64,000 bases of DNA from Melioribacteraceae bacterium (GTDB lineage Bacteria; Bacteroidota; Ignavibacteria; Ignavibacteriales; Melioribacteraceae). A model generated the notes under the pieces. The model was not told the origin of the DNA. It saw only the letters and a list, made by a program, of their open reading frames with translations, and ran no database searches. The DNA is taken from assembly GCA_021739765.1 (NCBI GenBank), contig JAIPBD010000003.1, positions 186,001-250,000 on the forward strand. Direction: 5' to 3'. Made by a program: the position numbers and the translations under genes. This document shows positions 1 to 9,411 of the stretch, one piece after another. Every line of letters begins with the position of its first letter. Positions within the stretch are counted from its first letter, which is position 1.

Positions 1-1455
1 GCGGATTTCGATTGCGACATTAAAAAATGTAAATAACGCGAAAAGTATCGGCATCTGCAACAACATAGGCATACAGCCACCCATAGGTGAAACACCATAA
101 GTGCCGTATATTTTCATCTGTTCTTTCTGGAGCTTTTGAGGATCACCTTTGTATTTTTCTTTCAACTCGGTGATTTTCGGTTGAAGCATTTGCATTTTTT
201 TCATTGACTCATAACTTTTGTGAGTCAACGGATAAAGTGCAATTTTAATAATTATCGAGAATACGATAATCACAAACCCGTAATTGGGAATAAATCCATG
301 CAAAAAGATAAAAAGCGGGAGAAGAATATATTCCGAAATTGGGCGGATAATTAATTTTAGCCCGGGGAACCCTCCGAAATCGAAGATGGCCTCGTAATTG
401 TTTTCGTGACTAGTTAGGATATCGTATTGAATCGGTCCGATATAAAGATCAAACGTGTTTTTTTGAATCCTACTATCATTAAATGGGACCTTTAAACTAG
501 CTGAATAGTATTCACGATCACCAATTTGAGTATCCTGAGTTTTTACTCCTTCAAAATATGCGCCGCCTTCCGGACTCGCATTTTTCGGTGCAATAATTAC
601 CGCAAAATATTTGTTTCTAATCGAAACCCAATCAACTTTTCCATTAATGTCCTTTGTTACTTTTTCACCAACCGATGAAGCATCGATTACAACGGTTTCG
701 TCGCCGGAATATGCTATCGCATTCGAATAATTAGCTTCATCAACTGAATTTTCCTCAACAAAATTTAATCCTTCCGACCAAACAACATCATAACGATAAC
801 TACTTATCAGGTTATCAAGGTTTTCTAATTCTACATCAAACTTGGAATCGTATTTATTACCGTAGAAGGTGAAAATCTTTCTTATTACTCCACCATTACC
901 AACATCATACGAAAAGATAAAATTAAGAGAATCCGTTCCGCTCAATTCGTATTTGTACTTGGGTCGATTTAGATCAAAATTGAGTTCTGCAGTATTAACC
1001 AGTTGACCTTCTTTCGTAACAAAAAGCACATTTAGATCGCCACCGTTTTCGGTATTAACCAACTGAACATGTGTATTGTAAAAGTCATCTTCCGGATATT
1101 TTTTATGATACCAAGTTTCATACTCTTTAAGATATATTTTTCTAAATCGCGCGCCTTTAGTTGTTAGCTCAATCCTATACAAATCGGTATCAATAGTGAT
1201 GATTCTCGGCTTTTCTTCGGTTTCATCTTGGATCAGTAAATCTTTGTCCGCGACGGATTCCGCTAATTCTTTCAGATTCGTTTTCGGAAGCTCGCTTTCG
1301 GATTGGACTTTGGGGGAATCATTTTGAGATTCCTGAGTTACTTGATTTTGATCTGTTATCGGTGGTTGTTGATTGGGATCGGGCGCGTTAATATATAGCC
1401 AGGCTACTAAAATTACTCCGATTAATACAAATGCTATTGTCGTTTGCCTATCCAT
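1..1455 (-). CDS. yidC: Membrane protein insertase YidC (3' end outside window)
   Basis: YidC inserts and folds inner-membrane proteins, alone or with SecYEG. 485 codons are visible, running off the left edge with the frame open. The start is ATG at 1455, giving MDRQTTIAFVLIGVILVAWL, the usual first membrane segment, then a Gln/Glu/Ser-rich linker and the large periplasmic beta domain found in Gram-negative homologues (about residues 100-360). The conserved C-terminal insertase core begins near residue 385, with a membrane segment, a charged cytoplasmic hairpin containing SYESMKKMQMLQPKI, and SPMGGCMPMLLQMPILFALF. It lies 74 bp after rnpA in the common rpmH-rnpA-yidC order. The missing part should be the last two membrane helices, about 100 residues. 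The family assignment is secure. Confidence 0.95.
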   Translation of the reverse strand, partial: MDRQTTIAFVLIGVILVAWLYINAPDPNQQPPITDQNQVTQESQNDSPKVQSESELPKTNLKELAESVADKDLLIQDETEEKPRIITIDTDLYRIELTTKGARFRKIYLKEYETWYHKKYPEDDFYNTHVQLVNTENGGDLNVLFVTKEGQLVNTAELNFDLNRPKYKYELSGTDSLNFIFSYDVGNGGVIRKIFTFYGNKYDSKFDVELENLDNLISSYRYDVVWSEGLNFVEENSVDEANYSNAIAYSGDETVVIDASSVGEKVTKDINGKVDWVSIRNKYFAVIIAPKNASPEGGAYFEGVKTQDTQIGDREYYSASLKVPFNDSRIQKNTFDLYIGPIQYDILTSHENNYEAIFDFGGFPGLKLIIRPISEYILLPLFIFLHGFIPNYGFVIIVFSIIIKIALYPLTHKSYESMKKMQMLQPKITELKEKYKGDPQKLQKEQMKIYGTYGVSPMGGCMPMLLQMPILFALFTFFNVAIEIR

Positions 1456-1529
1456 GATACTTTTCCGTTTTCCTGACTGCTTAATTTTTCATTTATTTGA
1501 ATGGTTTTGTTTAGCAAATAATTCTTATG

Positions 1530-1952
1530 CTAACTTGTCTTACCATACTTGTTTACAATTTGATTCGTGATTTGGCGAATTAAATCAATCGCGTCCGGTT
1601 CTAAATTTTTCAATGCAATTTTTGGGTTTTTCTTTTGATTGATCGAATAAAGGGAAAACACAAGAAGGAGGAGAAGATTGTAATTTTGAGAACTTTGTTT
1701 CAACTCTAATTTGTTTTTTCTGTAAGATTCTTTTAATAATCTTCTTACTCTATTTCTCCAAACTGCTTTCCCGGACTTTCTATGAACAGCGAAAGCAGCC
1801 TTTACGCCGCTTTCTTCCGAATTTTCTTCGCAATAATAAGTTACTTTTAGATTACCTTGTTTTGAAATTAGGACTTTTCCGAAAGAATATACTTTCCGAA
1901 AATCATTTTTGCTTTTTATTCTCTCTTGTTTGGAAAGTCCAAATTTCTTCAA
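1530..1952 (-). CDS. rnpA: Ribonuclease P protein component
   Basis: This is the protein subunit of RNase P, which helps the catalytic RNA trim the 5' leader of precursor tRNAs. At 140 residues it is slightly longer than usual. It shows the family signature RNRVRRLLKESYR around residues 67-79, and basic residues throughout. The start is TTG at 1952: reading upstream in frame there is no ATG or GTG before a TGA at 1965-1967. The gene begins 5 bp after the rpmH stop codon, so translation is probably coupled to rpmH. The next gene is yidC, 74 bp on. The start codon is inferred; the product is clear. Confidence 0.93.
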   Translation of the reverse strand: MKKFGLSKQERIKSKNDFRKVYSFGKVLISKQGNLKVTYYCEENSEESGVKAAFAVHRKSGKAVWRNRVRRLLKESYRKNKLELKQSSQNYNLLLLLVFSLYSINQKKNPKIALKNLEPDAIDLIRQITNQIVNKYGKTS

Positions 1953-1957
1953 AACTA

Positions 1958-2101
<144 letters not shown>

Positions 2102-2528
2102 TTAAAATACCTTGTTTACATTTTTACACAGAATACAAAAATAAGGAGTTTTGGTAGTTTTTACAAGAGATTTGATTTAAGAAGTGATATCATTTTCAAA
2201 TAAAAAAAAGCGACAATGAAGACAGACCCAGCCGAAGATCGAATCCACACTGCCGCCGGCAACATGAAAATGAGAATAAGAAGTTTTATCTCGTTTATTG
2301 AATTAAGAAAAGCGACAGAGAATCAAGTCCAGCCGAGGTACTTAAAATCTCTGCCGCCAGAAATAAAACAAGTAAACAATATGTTTATGAACTAATTACT
2401 TTATATCTATTACAAGCGGTGTGCCAAAAGATTTGTTTTGTTTTTAAATCGAAATGCAAGATTTTTGAGACGAGTCTAAACCAGGATGATTCAATTTGAG
2501 ACACGAGATGTTAATGAGACAAGAAATC
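2102..2528. other. 427 bp gap upstream of rpmH
   Basis: No convincing gene is seen on either strand. The gap should contain the rpmH promoter near its left end. Its middle holds two related copies of a GC-richer 48-base unit (listed separately). The rest is AT-rich and without visible structure. I found no cluster of DnaA-box-like TTATCCACA sequences. Confidence 0.6.
2210..2358. repeat. Imperfect direct repeat, two copies about 102 bp apart
   Basis: Copy one spans 2210-2257 and copy two 2312-2358. Both begin GCGACA, share CCAGCCGA in the middle and end CTGCCGCC, with diverged bases between. Both are GC-richer than the AT-rich sequence around them, which suggests decayed copies of a dispersed element rather than chance. 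No open frame runs through both copies. Confidence 0.5.
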
Positions 2529-3947
2529 CTACCTCGTTAGCAGAACTACATTTTCGATATGATAAGTATGCGGAAACATATCCACCGGACGAATCTTTTC
2601 TATTTTGTAACCGGAATCGTTTAATAATCTGATATCGCGTGCTTGAGTTGCCGGATTACAGCTCACATAAACAATTTTCGGTGGATTTAAATTTATAATA
2701 TCTTGAATGGTGTTTTGATGCATTCCGCTTCTGGGCGGATCTGTAATTATAATATCCGGGTGTGGAATGTTCGCGTTGTTAATTATTTCCGCAAATCCTT
2801 TGTTCAAGTCGGATATAAAGAAGGAGGTATTGTCGATTTTGTTTAATGAATTATTAACACTTGCATCCTGAATTGCCGCCGCGACACTTTCAAAACCAAA
2901 AACTTGTTTTACATATTTTGAAATAAAAATAGAGATTGTTCCGGCGCCGCAGTATAAATCGTAAACGACATCCGTTGATTTAAGTTCGGCGAATTCGAGA
3001 ACTGTTTTATAAAGTGATTCCGCTTGTTGTGAGTTAGTTTGGAAGAAAGAATTCGGACTTATCCGAAATTGAAAATCGTCGATTTTATCGGTGATAAATC
3101 CATCACCGAAATATTTAATGTGATATTCTCCAAAAGCAACAGCTGCCTTTTTTGTATTGATGCTGTTCACAATCGTAGTTATCGATGGTTCTTTTTTGAG
3201 AAGTTCGTTCGTGTAAAGCGTAATCAGTTTCTCATCTTCGTAAGCGGTAACTAAATTAACCATTAAATCATCGGTAAAATAAGATTGGCGGATTACAAGA
3301 TTTCGCAAAAATCCTTCATGACTGAATGTTGAGTAAATAGAAGTTTCTTTCGTTTTGAAAAAATCTCGTGTAAAGTTTAGAATCCTATTCGAAATTTCCG
3401 ACTGCAGTAAACATTCTTCAATATTAATAACTTTTTCAAAAACTTTTGGTACATGAAGTCCAAGGGCAAATTTCTGATCGGAGATATCATTTTCGGTGTT
3501 TATTTCAGCAGCCGTCAACCATCTTTTTTCCGTAAAAGAAAATTCCATTTTATTTCGGTAAAAAAATGTCTTATCGGCAGGAACGATTGGTTCAACCGTT
3601 AAATCTTCAAATCCCCCGATCTTTCTAAGGGCATCAACAACTTGTTCTTGTTTATATAAAAGTTGTTGGCTGTATTCCAGATCTTGTGTTTTACATCCGC
3701 CGCAAACTCCAAAATAGTTGCAATCCGGTTTTTTTCGTAATGGTGAAGCTTCCAGAATTTCTAGTACGGTCGCTTCCGCGTACGATTTTTTCTTTCTGGC
3801 AATACGAACTTTTAATTTGTCGCCCGGATAACCGTGCGCAAATATTACAAACTTCTTATCACTGTTTTCGTCATCAATTCTTGCTACACCTTTGCCTTCG
3901 AAAGCGTAGTTTTCAATATCTATTTCTAAAATCGATCCTTTTTTCAT
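2529..3947 (-). CDS. rlmD: 23S rRNA (uracil-5-)-methyltransferase, RlmD/RumA type
   Basis: An S-adenosylmethionine-dependent enzyme that makes 5-methyluridine in 23S rRNA (U1939 in E. coli for RlmD). The 472 residues show an N-terminal TRAM RNA-binding domain (about 1-62), then a cysteine cluster C76-x5-C82-x2-C85 expected to hold a 4Fe-4S centre with a further Cys near 178. The Rossmann methyltransferase core starts with VYDLYCGAGTISIF, and the catalytic motifs are DPPRSGMH and VYVSCNPATQARD, the latter with the nucleophilic Cys. The start overlaps the stop of the upstream methyltransferase gene by 4 bp, so the two form an operon. Whether it acts on U1939 or U747, or both, cannot be told from sequence alone. 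Confidence 0.9.
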   Translation of the reverse strand: MKKGSILEIDIENYAFEGKGVARIDDENSDKKFVIFAHGYPGDKLKVRIARKKKSYAEATVLEILEASPLRKKPDCNYFGVCGGCKTQDLEYSQQLLYKQEQVVDALRKIGGFEDLTVEPIVPADKTFFYRNKMEFSFTEKRWLTAAEINTENDISDQKFALGLHVPKVFEKVINIEECLLQSEISNRILNFTRDFFKTKETSIYSTFSHEGFLRNLVIRQSYFTDDLMVNLVTAYEDEKLITLYTNELLKKEPSITTIVNSINTKKAAVAFGEYHIKYFGDGFITDKIDDFQFRISPNSFFQTNSQQAESLYKTVLEFAELKSTDVVYDLYCGAGTISIFISKYVKQVFGFESVAAAIQDASVNNSLNKIDNTSFFISDLNKGFAEIINNANIPHPDIIITDPPRSGMHQNTIQDIINLNPPKIVYVSCNPATQARDIRLLNDSGYKIEKIRPVDMFPHTYHIENVVLLTR

Positions 3948-4660
3948 ATCACCTTTTTCTTCATCAATAATGCGGTAAAACCAATATACTTTTCACCACC
4001 ATGTTTTAGGTACACATTTGTTTCGTGTTTTATTCTTTTGATCAGTTTTTTATTGTAACTTTTTTCTTTATCGGTCAAATTTTTAACGGAATTCTGCAGT
4101 AAATCCAAACTTTCCGAATAATATTTTTCCAATGTGTAATTCAATTGAATCTTATCAATGATTTCAAAATTCCTTGATTCGTAGAATTGTTCAAGATCTT
4201 TTGAAAATATTGCTTCAATATCAGCGTTGATCCAGAGATTTTCTATCACTGCCGGAACAGTTTCCCGAAGTTTTGTCATTTCACCGATGCAGATAAGTCC
4301 TTCATCAGTTAGAATCCGCCTAAACTCCTTCAAAATTTTATTTCTGTTTATCAACGAAACCGATCCTTGCGCAAAGATTAAATCGAGTTCTTGCTTTCCA
4401 AAATCTGTCACCTCAAAATCCATGATTTTCACTTTAACAGGAGAATCATCATCTATGATTAATTTTGCGTTCATCAGCGCATCATAATTTTCAACTACAA
4501 GAGTTACATCGGCATCGTATAATTTTGCCAAATCATCAGCTATGATTTCTGATGAGGCGCCAAAGACAGCGATTTTTTTCGGCGGCTCTACTATTTGTTT
4601 TTTCAACCAGGTAAGTTGTTTTTCTAAACCGGGAAGGATAATTTTATTTGCATTTTCCAT
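3944..4660 (-). CDS. Class I SAM-dependent methyltransferase, substrate unknown
   Basis: The 238-residue protein has a Rossmann-type methyltransferase layout: a glycine motif IAVFGASSEIIADDLAKLY at about 30-48, an acidic strand end (VTLVVENYDALMNAKLI), an adenine-pocket-like KVKIMDFEVTDFG and the strand LDLIFAQGSVSLI. The C-terminal third is helical and lysine-rich and ends FTALLMKKKVI. The glycine motif is weaker than in the classic GxGxG. It ends with a 4 bp overlap into the RlmD-type gene, so the two are co-translated and it may also act on RNA, though that is a guess. It may equally be a small-molecule enzyme. Confidence 0.7.
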   Translation of the reverse strand: MENANKIILPGLEKQLTWLKKQIVEPPKKIAVFGASSEIIADDLAKLYDADVTLVVENYDALMNAKLIIDDDSPVKVKIMDFEVTDFGKQELDLIFAQGSVSLINRNKILKEFRRILTDEGLICIGEMTKLRETVPAVIENLWINADIEAIFSKDLEQFYESRNFEIIDKIQLNYTLEKYYSESLDLLQNSVKNLTDKEKSYNKKLIKRIKHETNVYLKHGGEKYIGFTALLMKKKVI

Positions 4661-4790
4661 ATCGCAATTTATGAATTTAGTTGGTTTCGCAATGAAGAAT
4701 ATTGAAACAGCTTAGCATACTTCACATCAGGAAAAATTATTTATTGTTATCTTATCAATTATAAGTTTAATAATCATTTTAAGTTTTATT

Positions 4791-5756
4791 ATGAATAGTT
4801 TGTTTTCATCCAATTTTGTTAAATGGTTTGTCTACTTCTTTATGGTGGTGACTCTTTTAGTTTTGGTTTTATTTTTTATTTATGAAGATAAAATCACAAA
4901 TAAAATCGTTCATTCCGGAATTATACCTCCCGTCACAAATAATGCAACTCAATATGTAGTCGCTCCTAAAATTCCGGATGAAATGGAGTTTGCCGGTGAA
5001 AAAGTTCCGCTTGAATTATTAGATGTGAGAGAACGGCTCGATGCCGAATTGATTGCCGGTAATTACTGGCATTCTTATTCCATGCTTCTGATCAAACGTG
5101 CGAACAGATGGTTTCCGGTGATTGAACCGATTCTTAAAAAAAATGACGTCCCCGATGATATCAAATATTTATGCATGATTGAGAGCGGCTTAACCAACGC
5201 AGTTTCACCAAAAGGCGCGACCGGTTTTTGGCAATTTATGAAGCCTGCGGGAAAAGAGTACGGTCTCGAAATTAACGGAGAAGTAGACGAAAGGTATCAT
5301 GTTGAGAAAGCAACCGAAGCCGCATGTAAATATCTAAAAGATGCCAAATCAGAGTTTGGGTCATGGGCTGCGGCTGCGGCTGCATATAATTACGGATTTA
5401 ACGGTGTTCGAAGACAAATTGAAAGGCAAAAGGAAAAAAATTATTACAATTTAATTCTACCCGATGAAACCGAAAAGTATATGTTTAGAATTTTAGCCGC
5501 AAAAGAGGTTTACGAAAATCAAGAAAAGTATGGATTCAATATCGCGGACGAAGATTTATATCCCGAGTGGAACTGGAAAACAGTAAAAGTTACGGGAAAA
5601 ATAAATCATTGGACAGATTTTGCTAAAAAATATAACTTGAATTACCGGATTTTAAAAATATTCAATCCATGGTTAAGAGATCATAATTTGACAAATAAAT
5701 CCGGGAAAACTTATGAAATAAAAATCCCCGACGAGGAGAGTATTTATTTTAAATAA
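4791..5756 (+). CDS. Membrane-anchored lytic murein transglycosylase, SLT (GH23) family
   Basis: The enzyme should cleave the glycan strand of peptidoglycan to give 1,6-anhydro ends. There is one N-terminal membrane segment (about residues 13-31) that would place the rest in the periplasm. The SLT catalytic core lies at about 95-235: the likely catalytic Glu is E131 in LCMIESGLTNAVSPKGATGF, followed by the SLT motif GFWQFM and AAAAYNYGFNGVRRQI. The C-terminal 50 residues (TVKVTGKINHWTDFAKKYN...) look like a weak LysM-type wall-binding unit. It resembles MltD but is shorter (321 residues). It is convergent with the dGTPase-like gene and overlaps its 3' end by 8 bp. Confidence 0.88.
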   Translation: MNSLFSSNFVKWFVYFFMVVTLLVLVLFFIYEDKITNKIVHSGIIPPVTNNATQYVVAPKIPDEMEFAGEKVPLELLDVRERLDAELIAGNYWHSYSMLLIKRANRWFPVIEPILKKNDVPDDIKYLCMIESGLTNAVSPKGATGFWQFMKPAGKEYGLEINGEVDERYHVEKATEAACKYLKDAKSEFGSWAAAAAAYNYGFNGVRRQIERQKEKNYYNLILPDETEKYMFRILAAKEVYENQEKYGFNIADEDLYPEWNWKTVKVTGKINHWTDFAKKYNLNYRILKIFNPWLRDHNLTNKSGKTYEIKIPDEESIYFK

Positions 5757-7017
5757 GATCAGCTAACGAGCCAAAGTCGGGATCAAACAACCGTCGATAA
5801 GTTCTTACCGCATACCGGTCAGTCATTCCGGAAATAAAATCGCAAATCAACCGGATTTTCGTCACGTCATTTTCCTCCAGGATAATAACATCGTTTGAGA
5901 ACTCCGGAATCAGTTTATCATTTCCGTTATTACCCAAATAATTATTAACTAAAACTTCAAACAATTTTTTAATAATATGATCAGCCTTAAATTCCATTTG
6001 GTGAAGTTGCGGTGAGTTAAAAACCATATCGTATGAAAGTTGTTTATAGAATTGGGCACGTAGCATAATATCTTCATCTAATTCTATATTATATTTATAA
6101 CGATTTGTAAGAGCATCGGCGAAAGTCTCCCGACGGGAAATTTTACAAGCTCTGATGAACTGACCAATCTGTGAACCGAATTCCCTTTTATAAGTTCCAT
6201 CTTTGATCCATTCCATAGTCTGTTCGAGATATTCAATTTGCGTACTTTTAATTCGTCCGGCGTTTTCCTGACCCCAGTTATTAAGTTTGATAATATTAAT
6301 AAATCCGGCCTGGATACTATCAACTATATCGTTTACAGCATAAGCCGTATCATCGGCCCAATCCATTATTTGACATTCAACGCTGCGAAATGAATTTAAT
6401 TTGGCTGAAATGTTATTCGGTATCTCTTTTCCGTTAAAGACAAAACGAAGGTAGTTGGCTTGATAGTCATAAAGAAAATGATTTTTGGGATTTACAAATT
6501 GGTGGAACAACATCTTGTATTTCAGAACGCCATCGAGCAGGGATCTCGTTGGATTCATACCGCGTCTTTGGTTTTTAGCCCGGTAAAATGTTTCGGTTAG
6601 TAACCTTAAAGTTTGAGCATTTCCTTCAAATCCACCGTAAGGGTTCATTAATTTATTTAAAGTTCGTTCACCCGCATGCCCAAAAGGAGGATGACCTAAA
6701 TCGTGAGAAAGACAAACGGCTTCAACCAGATCGGGGTCTATATAAAAATCATCGGCGAATAAATCTTTGTACTCTGATTTTAAGTAGTTGCAAATTGCCC
6801 TTCCGATTTGCGCGACTTCAATTGTGTGTGTGAGACGCGTTCTGTAAAAGTCATATTCACCGGAAAGGAAAACTTGTGTTTTCCCTTGAAGTCTGCGTAA
6901 TTCAGATGAATATATTATTCTGTCCCGGTCAATCTGGAATGGAGTTCGGAAATCATCGGTACGTTTACTTTCGGTAAGCCTTTTAAGATCGAACTCAGTG
7001 TAAAATTTATTCTCCAT
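5749..7017 (-). CDS. dgt: dGTPase-like HD-domain deoxynucleotide triphosphohydrolase
   Basis: Family members hydrolyse dNTPs to deoxynucleoside plus triphosphate and help control nucleotide pools. The 422 residues show the HD metal site: H64 in TRLTHTIEVAQ, then H105-D106 in LSHDLGHPPFGHAGE, and a later Asp within DWADDTAYAVNDIVDSI. The N-terminal ELRRLQGKTQVF segment is also typical. The length fits the subgroup of shorter dGTPase-like proteins rather than the 505-residue E. coli enzyme, so the nucleotide preference is open. The start is ATG at 7017. The 3' end overlaps the transglycosylase gene on the other strand. Confidence 0.88.
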   Translation of the reverse strand: MENKFYTEFDLKRLTESKRTDDFRTPFQIDRDRIIYSSELRRLQGKTQVFLSGEYDFYRTRLTHTIEVAQIGRAICNYLKSEYKDLFADDFYIDPDLVEAVCLSHDLGHPPFGHAGERTLNKLMNPYGGFEGNAQTLRLLTETFYRAKNQRRGMNPTRSLLDGVLKYKMLFHQFVNPKNHFLYDYQANYLRFVFNGKEIPNNISAKLNSFRSVECQIMDWADDTAYAVNDIVDSIQAGFINIIKLNNWGQENAGRIKSTQIEYLEQTMEWIKDGTYKREFGSQIGQFIRACKISRRETFADALTNRYKYNIELDEDIMLRAQFYKQLSYDMVFNSPQLHQMEFKADHIIKKLFEVLVNNYLGNNGNDKLIPEFSNDVIILEENDVTKIRLICDFISGMTDRYAVRTYRRLFDPDFGSLADLI

Positions 7018-7097
7018 AAAACGATAGCTTTGTTTATGATACAGTAGTCAAATTTATTTATTAATTTCAATTATACCTAATAGTTAAGAATGCTCTA

Positions 7098-7760
7098 ATG
7101 ATTGATTCCGATATCGAAATTCCAGAAATGAAGGAACATATTTCACTCCGCCGGTCAGTATCAAATAAAATAATTGCCGGTGTTTGCGCCGGGATTGCCG
7201 ATTATCTGGAAATTAATCCTAATATCATCAGAGTGTTATTTGTCTTTCTCTTTCTTCTTGGTGGTTGGGGTTTAGTAGTTTATTTAGGTGCTGTTGTCGT
7301 TATTCCGGCAAGCAATTACGAAAAAGAAAAATCGGGAAGTGGCAAATGGCGAAAGAACATCATTTTAAAATTCGTAATCTCCGGATTTGTTTTAATTTTG
7401 CTGGTTTATTCAGCTCTGAATTATTTTTGGGTCCATAATTTTCTTGTCTTTTCTTATTTAACGCAAAGTCTTGTTTTTTCAATAATAATTATCGGTTTGG
7501 GAATATTCCTTATCAAATTTGAAAACAAAACAAAAACCTTTCCGAGCAGGAACCAAAATGAACTTCATAAATCTCAATCCGATATAATCTTAACAGGCGT
7601 TTGTGGCGGGCTCTCCGAATATCTGTTAATTGATAGTTCAATAACCAGAATAATTTGGCTGACTTTTACTTTTGCTACATTTGGGATCGGAGCAGTGGTT
7701 TATATTTTACTTAGTTATGTTATGAAAAAAATATCGGTGATTGTAATTGAAAAAGAATAG
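7098..7760 (+). CDS. Membrane protein with two PspC domains
   Basis: The 220 residues hold two PspC-type modules. The first is at about 15-75 (KIIAGVCAGIADYLEINPNI, then a hydrophobic helix) and the second at about 155-215 (IILTGVCGGLSEYLLIDSSI, then another hydrophobic helix). Two further membrane segments lie between them. PspC proteins sense envelope stress in the phage-shock response, but tandem-PspC proteins of this kind also occur alone. The 3' end overlaps the next gene by 14 bp, so the two are probably co-translated membrane partners. Confidence 0.85.
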   Translation: MIDSDIEIPEMKEHISLRRSVSNKIIAGVCAGIADYLEINPNIIRVLFVFLFLLGGWGLVVYLGAVVVIPASNYEKEKSGSGKWRKNIILKFVISGFVLILLVYSALNYFWVHNFLVFSYLTQSLVFSIIIIGLGIFLIKFENKTKTFPSRNQNELHKSQSDIILTGVCGGLSEYLLIDSSITRIIWLTFTFATFGIGAVVYILLSYVMKKISVIVIEKE

Positions 7761-8280
7761 TTATAAAATTTTAGGAATCATCTACATTTCTGTTGGAGTT
7801 TTAACAATAGCTGATTTTACGGGATTTATTAATTCGATCTTTTCCGACTATGCAGATTTAATGCTAATCATTTCCGGGTTATTAATCGCTTTCATTTCTT
7901 TTTCCTCCGGCTCGCGAATAACAATATTTATTGCCGCGGTTCTATTTATCTACGGAATTAAAAATTTCGTTGAAGCTGAATATGAAATATTAAACGGCTA
8001 TTCACTTGCAATTCCGACTATGATTTTTGCCTCCGCAACCGGATTCTTCTTGTTATTCCTCGAAAATACAAAAGCTAAAGCATTATTATTCGGAAGTGTG
8101 TGTTTATACATTTCTTTTTATCTCTTTATAGACAACTATAAAACACTCGAGAGTTTTCATGTGATGACCGCACTCTCGAATGAAATTATAAATTTGTGGC
8201 CGTTGTTATTTATACTGGTTGGAGTAAGTATTTTAACTCAAAATCGAGCTGAACTAACGGACTCTAAAATCCCCGATTAG
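7747..8280 (+). CDS. Polytopic membrane protein, partner of the PspC protein
   Basis: This 177-residue protein is almost wholly hydrophobic with about six predicted membrane segments and no catalytic motif. It starts with TTG at 7747, inside the end of the PspC gene, and reads TTG AAA AAG AAT AGT. The layout resembles the membrane parts of LiaF/DUF5668-type proteins that accompany PspC genes, but I cannot assign it firmly. The last 27 bp overlap the end of the convergent anti-sigma gene. Confidence 0.7.
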   Translation: MKKNSYKILGIIYISVGVLTIADFTGFINSIFSDYADLMLIISGLLIAFISFSSGSRITIFIAAVLFIYGIKNFVEAEYEILNGYSLAIPTMIFASATGFFLLFLENTKAKALLFGSVCLYISFYLFIDNYKTLESFHVMTALSNEIINLWPLLFILVGVSILTQNRAELTDSKIPD

Positions 8281-9411
8281 TACAGTTTTACCGGTTGGCG
8301 TTTCTGATCCGCCTTCCGGTTCGATTGTAATTCTGAAACCGTTTACATCTTGCGGCGGGATGTACGGGAAGTTTGAGAATTTTAGAAACTTACCTGTTGA
8401 GTTTGATTGAAATTTCAATAGAGAATAAAATCCACCGCGACTAACCATCCATAGTTGATAAATGGTTTTATTAGGCGACGGAAACAAACTTGTAGTTTTT
8501 AACAATCCTTCGCCTTCTTCAAATGCCAGCAATAATTTTCCGGTAGATTCTTCAAATTCAGTTCCACCATTTAAGTTTGCGAATTGGATATCCGAAAAAT
8601 TAAAGAATGTTATCAGCGCTCCGTGCTCATCAATAAATTCGGTTGATTTTCGGAGATCCGTTTTTAATTTGGCGACTTCAGTTCTATATTCTTCCAAATG
8701 ACTTTCGAAGCCGGTATAAATGAATAAAACTATCACCAAAATAATTATAGATGAAACGATCGTAATAATGAGATTATTTCTACTCCACGTAGTAAACCCG
8801 GGATCATGCGAATCTAAAATATCGCGAATGTTTGGAATCTCCGGTCCGGGTGAATCTGTCAATCGGGGAATATCCCTGTATGATTCAGATCTTCTTCTAC
8901 GAATTTCATCTTCATTGTCCATTTTCGTCTGAGCAACATCATCTTCATTCATAATGGTCTCAGCATAACGACTTTTATTTTCAATTTCAGGGGATGCGGC
9001 AACAGTCTCTTGTTTCTCAGACTCACCTAAAACTTCCTCTCGGGATGGAAGAAAATCTTTTCGATCCAATACTTCCGGCGATTCGGGTGTGGACGGTTTA
9101 ATTTTGGGTACGGATGGTTTGATCAACGGTTCTACAATTTCATCAATTTCACCGGTTAATCTTCTTGGATTGCTCGCCTTCTTCTGAAGTTTAATTAAAC
9201 TTTTGGCTACATCGTTTTTAAGATCCGGAGGAGGTGTTTCCATTTCCAAAATTGTAGGAATAAGCACCATCAAATTTTGAAGCTCGCCTAATTCCCCGTA
9301 TGGTAAACTTCCCTTTGATTCCAAATAATTTTTGAAATTTTGGTAGTTGGCTTTATCAATACAACCTGAAGCAAAGGCCGAAACCATCTCATGTATCGCT
9401 TGATCCGGCAT
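8254..9411 (-). CDS. Membrane-bound anti-sigma factor, RskA type
   Basis: Expected to hold the neighbouring ECF sigma factor at the membrane until a signal leads to its release. The 385 residues divide into a cytoplasmic N-terminal helical region (1-80), a long charged, Pro/Glu-rich linker (80-210), one membrane segment at about 213-234, and a periplasmic RskA-like domain with YQLWMVSRGGFYSLLKF and a C-terminal GETPTGK-like end. The family's zinc motif HxxxCxxC is not visible. The ATG abuts the sigma-factor stop codon directly (9411/9412), the usual sigma/anti-sigma coupling. The linker is unusually long. Confidence 0.85.
   Translation of the reverse strand: MPDQAIHEMVSAFASGCIDKANYQNFKNYLESKGSLPYGELGELQNLMVLIPTILEMETPPPDLKNDVAKSLIKLQKKASNPRRLTGEIDEIVEPLIKPSVPKIKPSTPESPEVLDRKDFLPSREEVLGESEKQETVAASPEIENKSRYAETIMNEDDVAQTKMDNEDEIRRRRSESYRDIPRLTDSPGPEIPNIRDILDSHDPGFTTWSRNNLIITIVSSIIILVIVLFIYTGFESHLEEYRTEVAKLKTDLRKSTEFIDEHGALITFFNFSDIQFANLNGGTEFEESTGKLLLAFEEGEGLLKTTSLFPSPNKTIYQLWMVSRGGFYSLLKFQSNSTGKFLKFSNFPYIPPQDVNGFRITIEPEGGSETPTGKTVLIGDFRVR

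Noticed and set aside
2102-2528. Replication origin next to rpmH
   Set aside because: dnaA is not adjacent and no cluster of DnaA boxes was seen.
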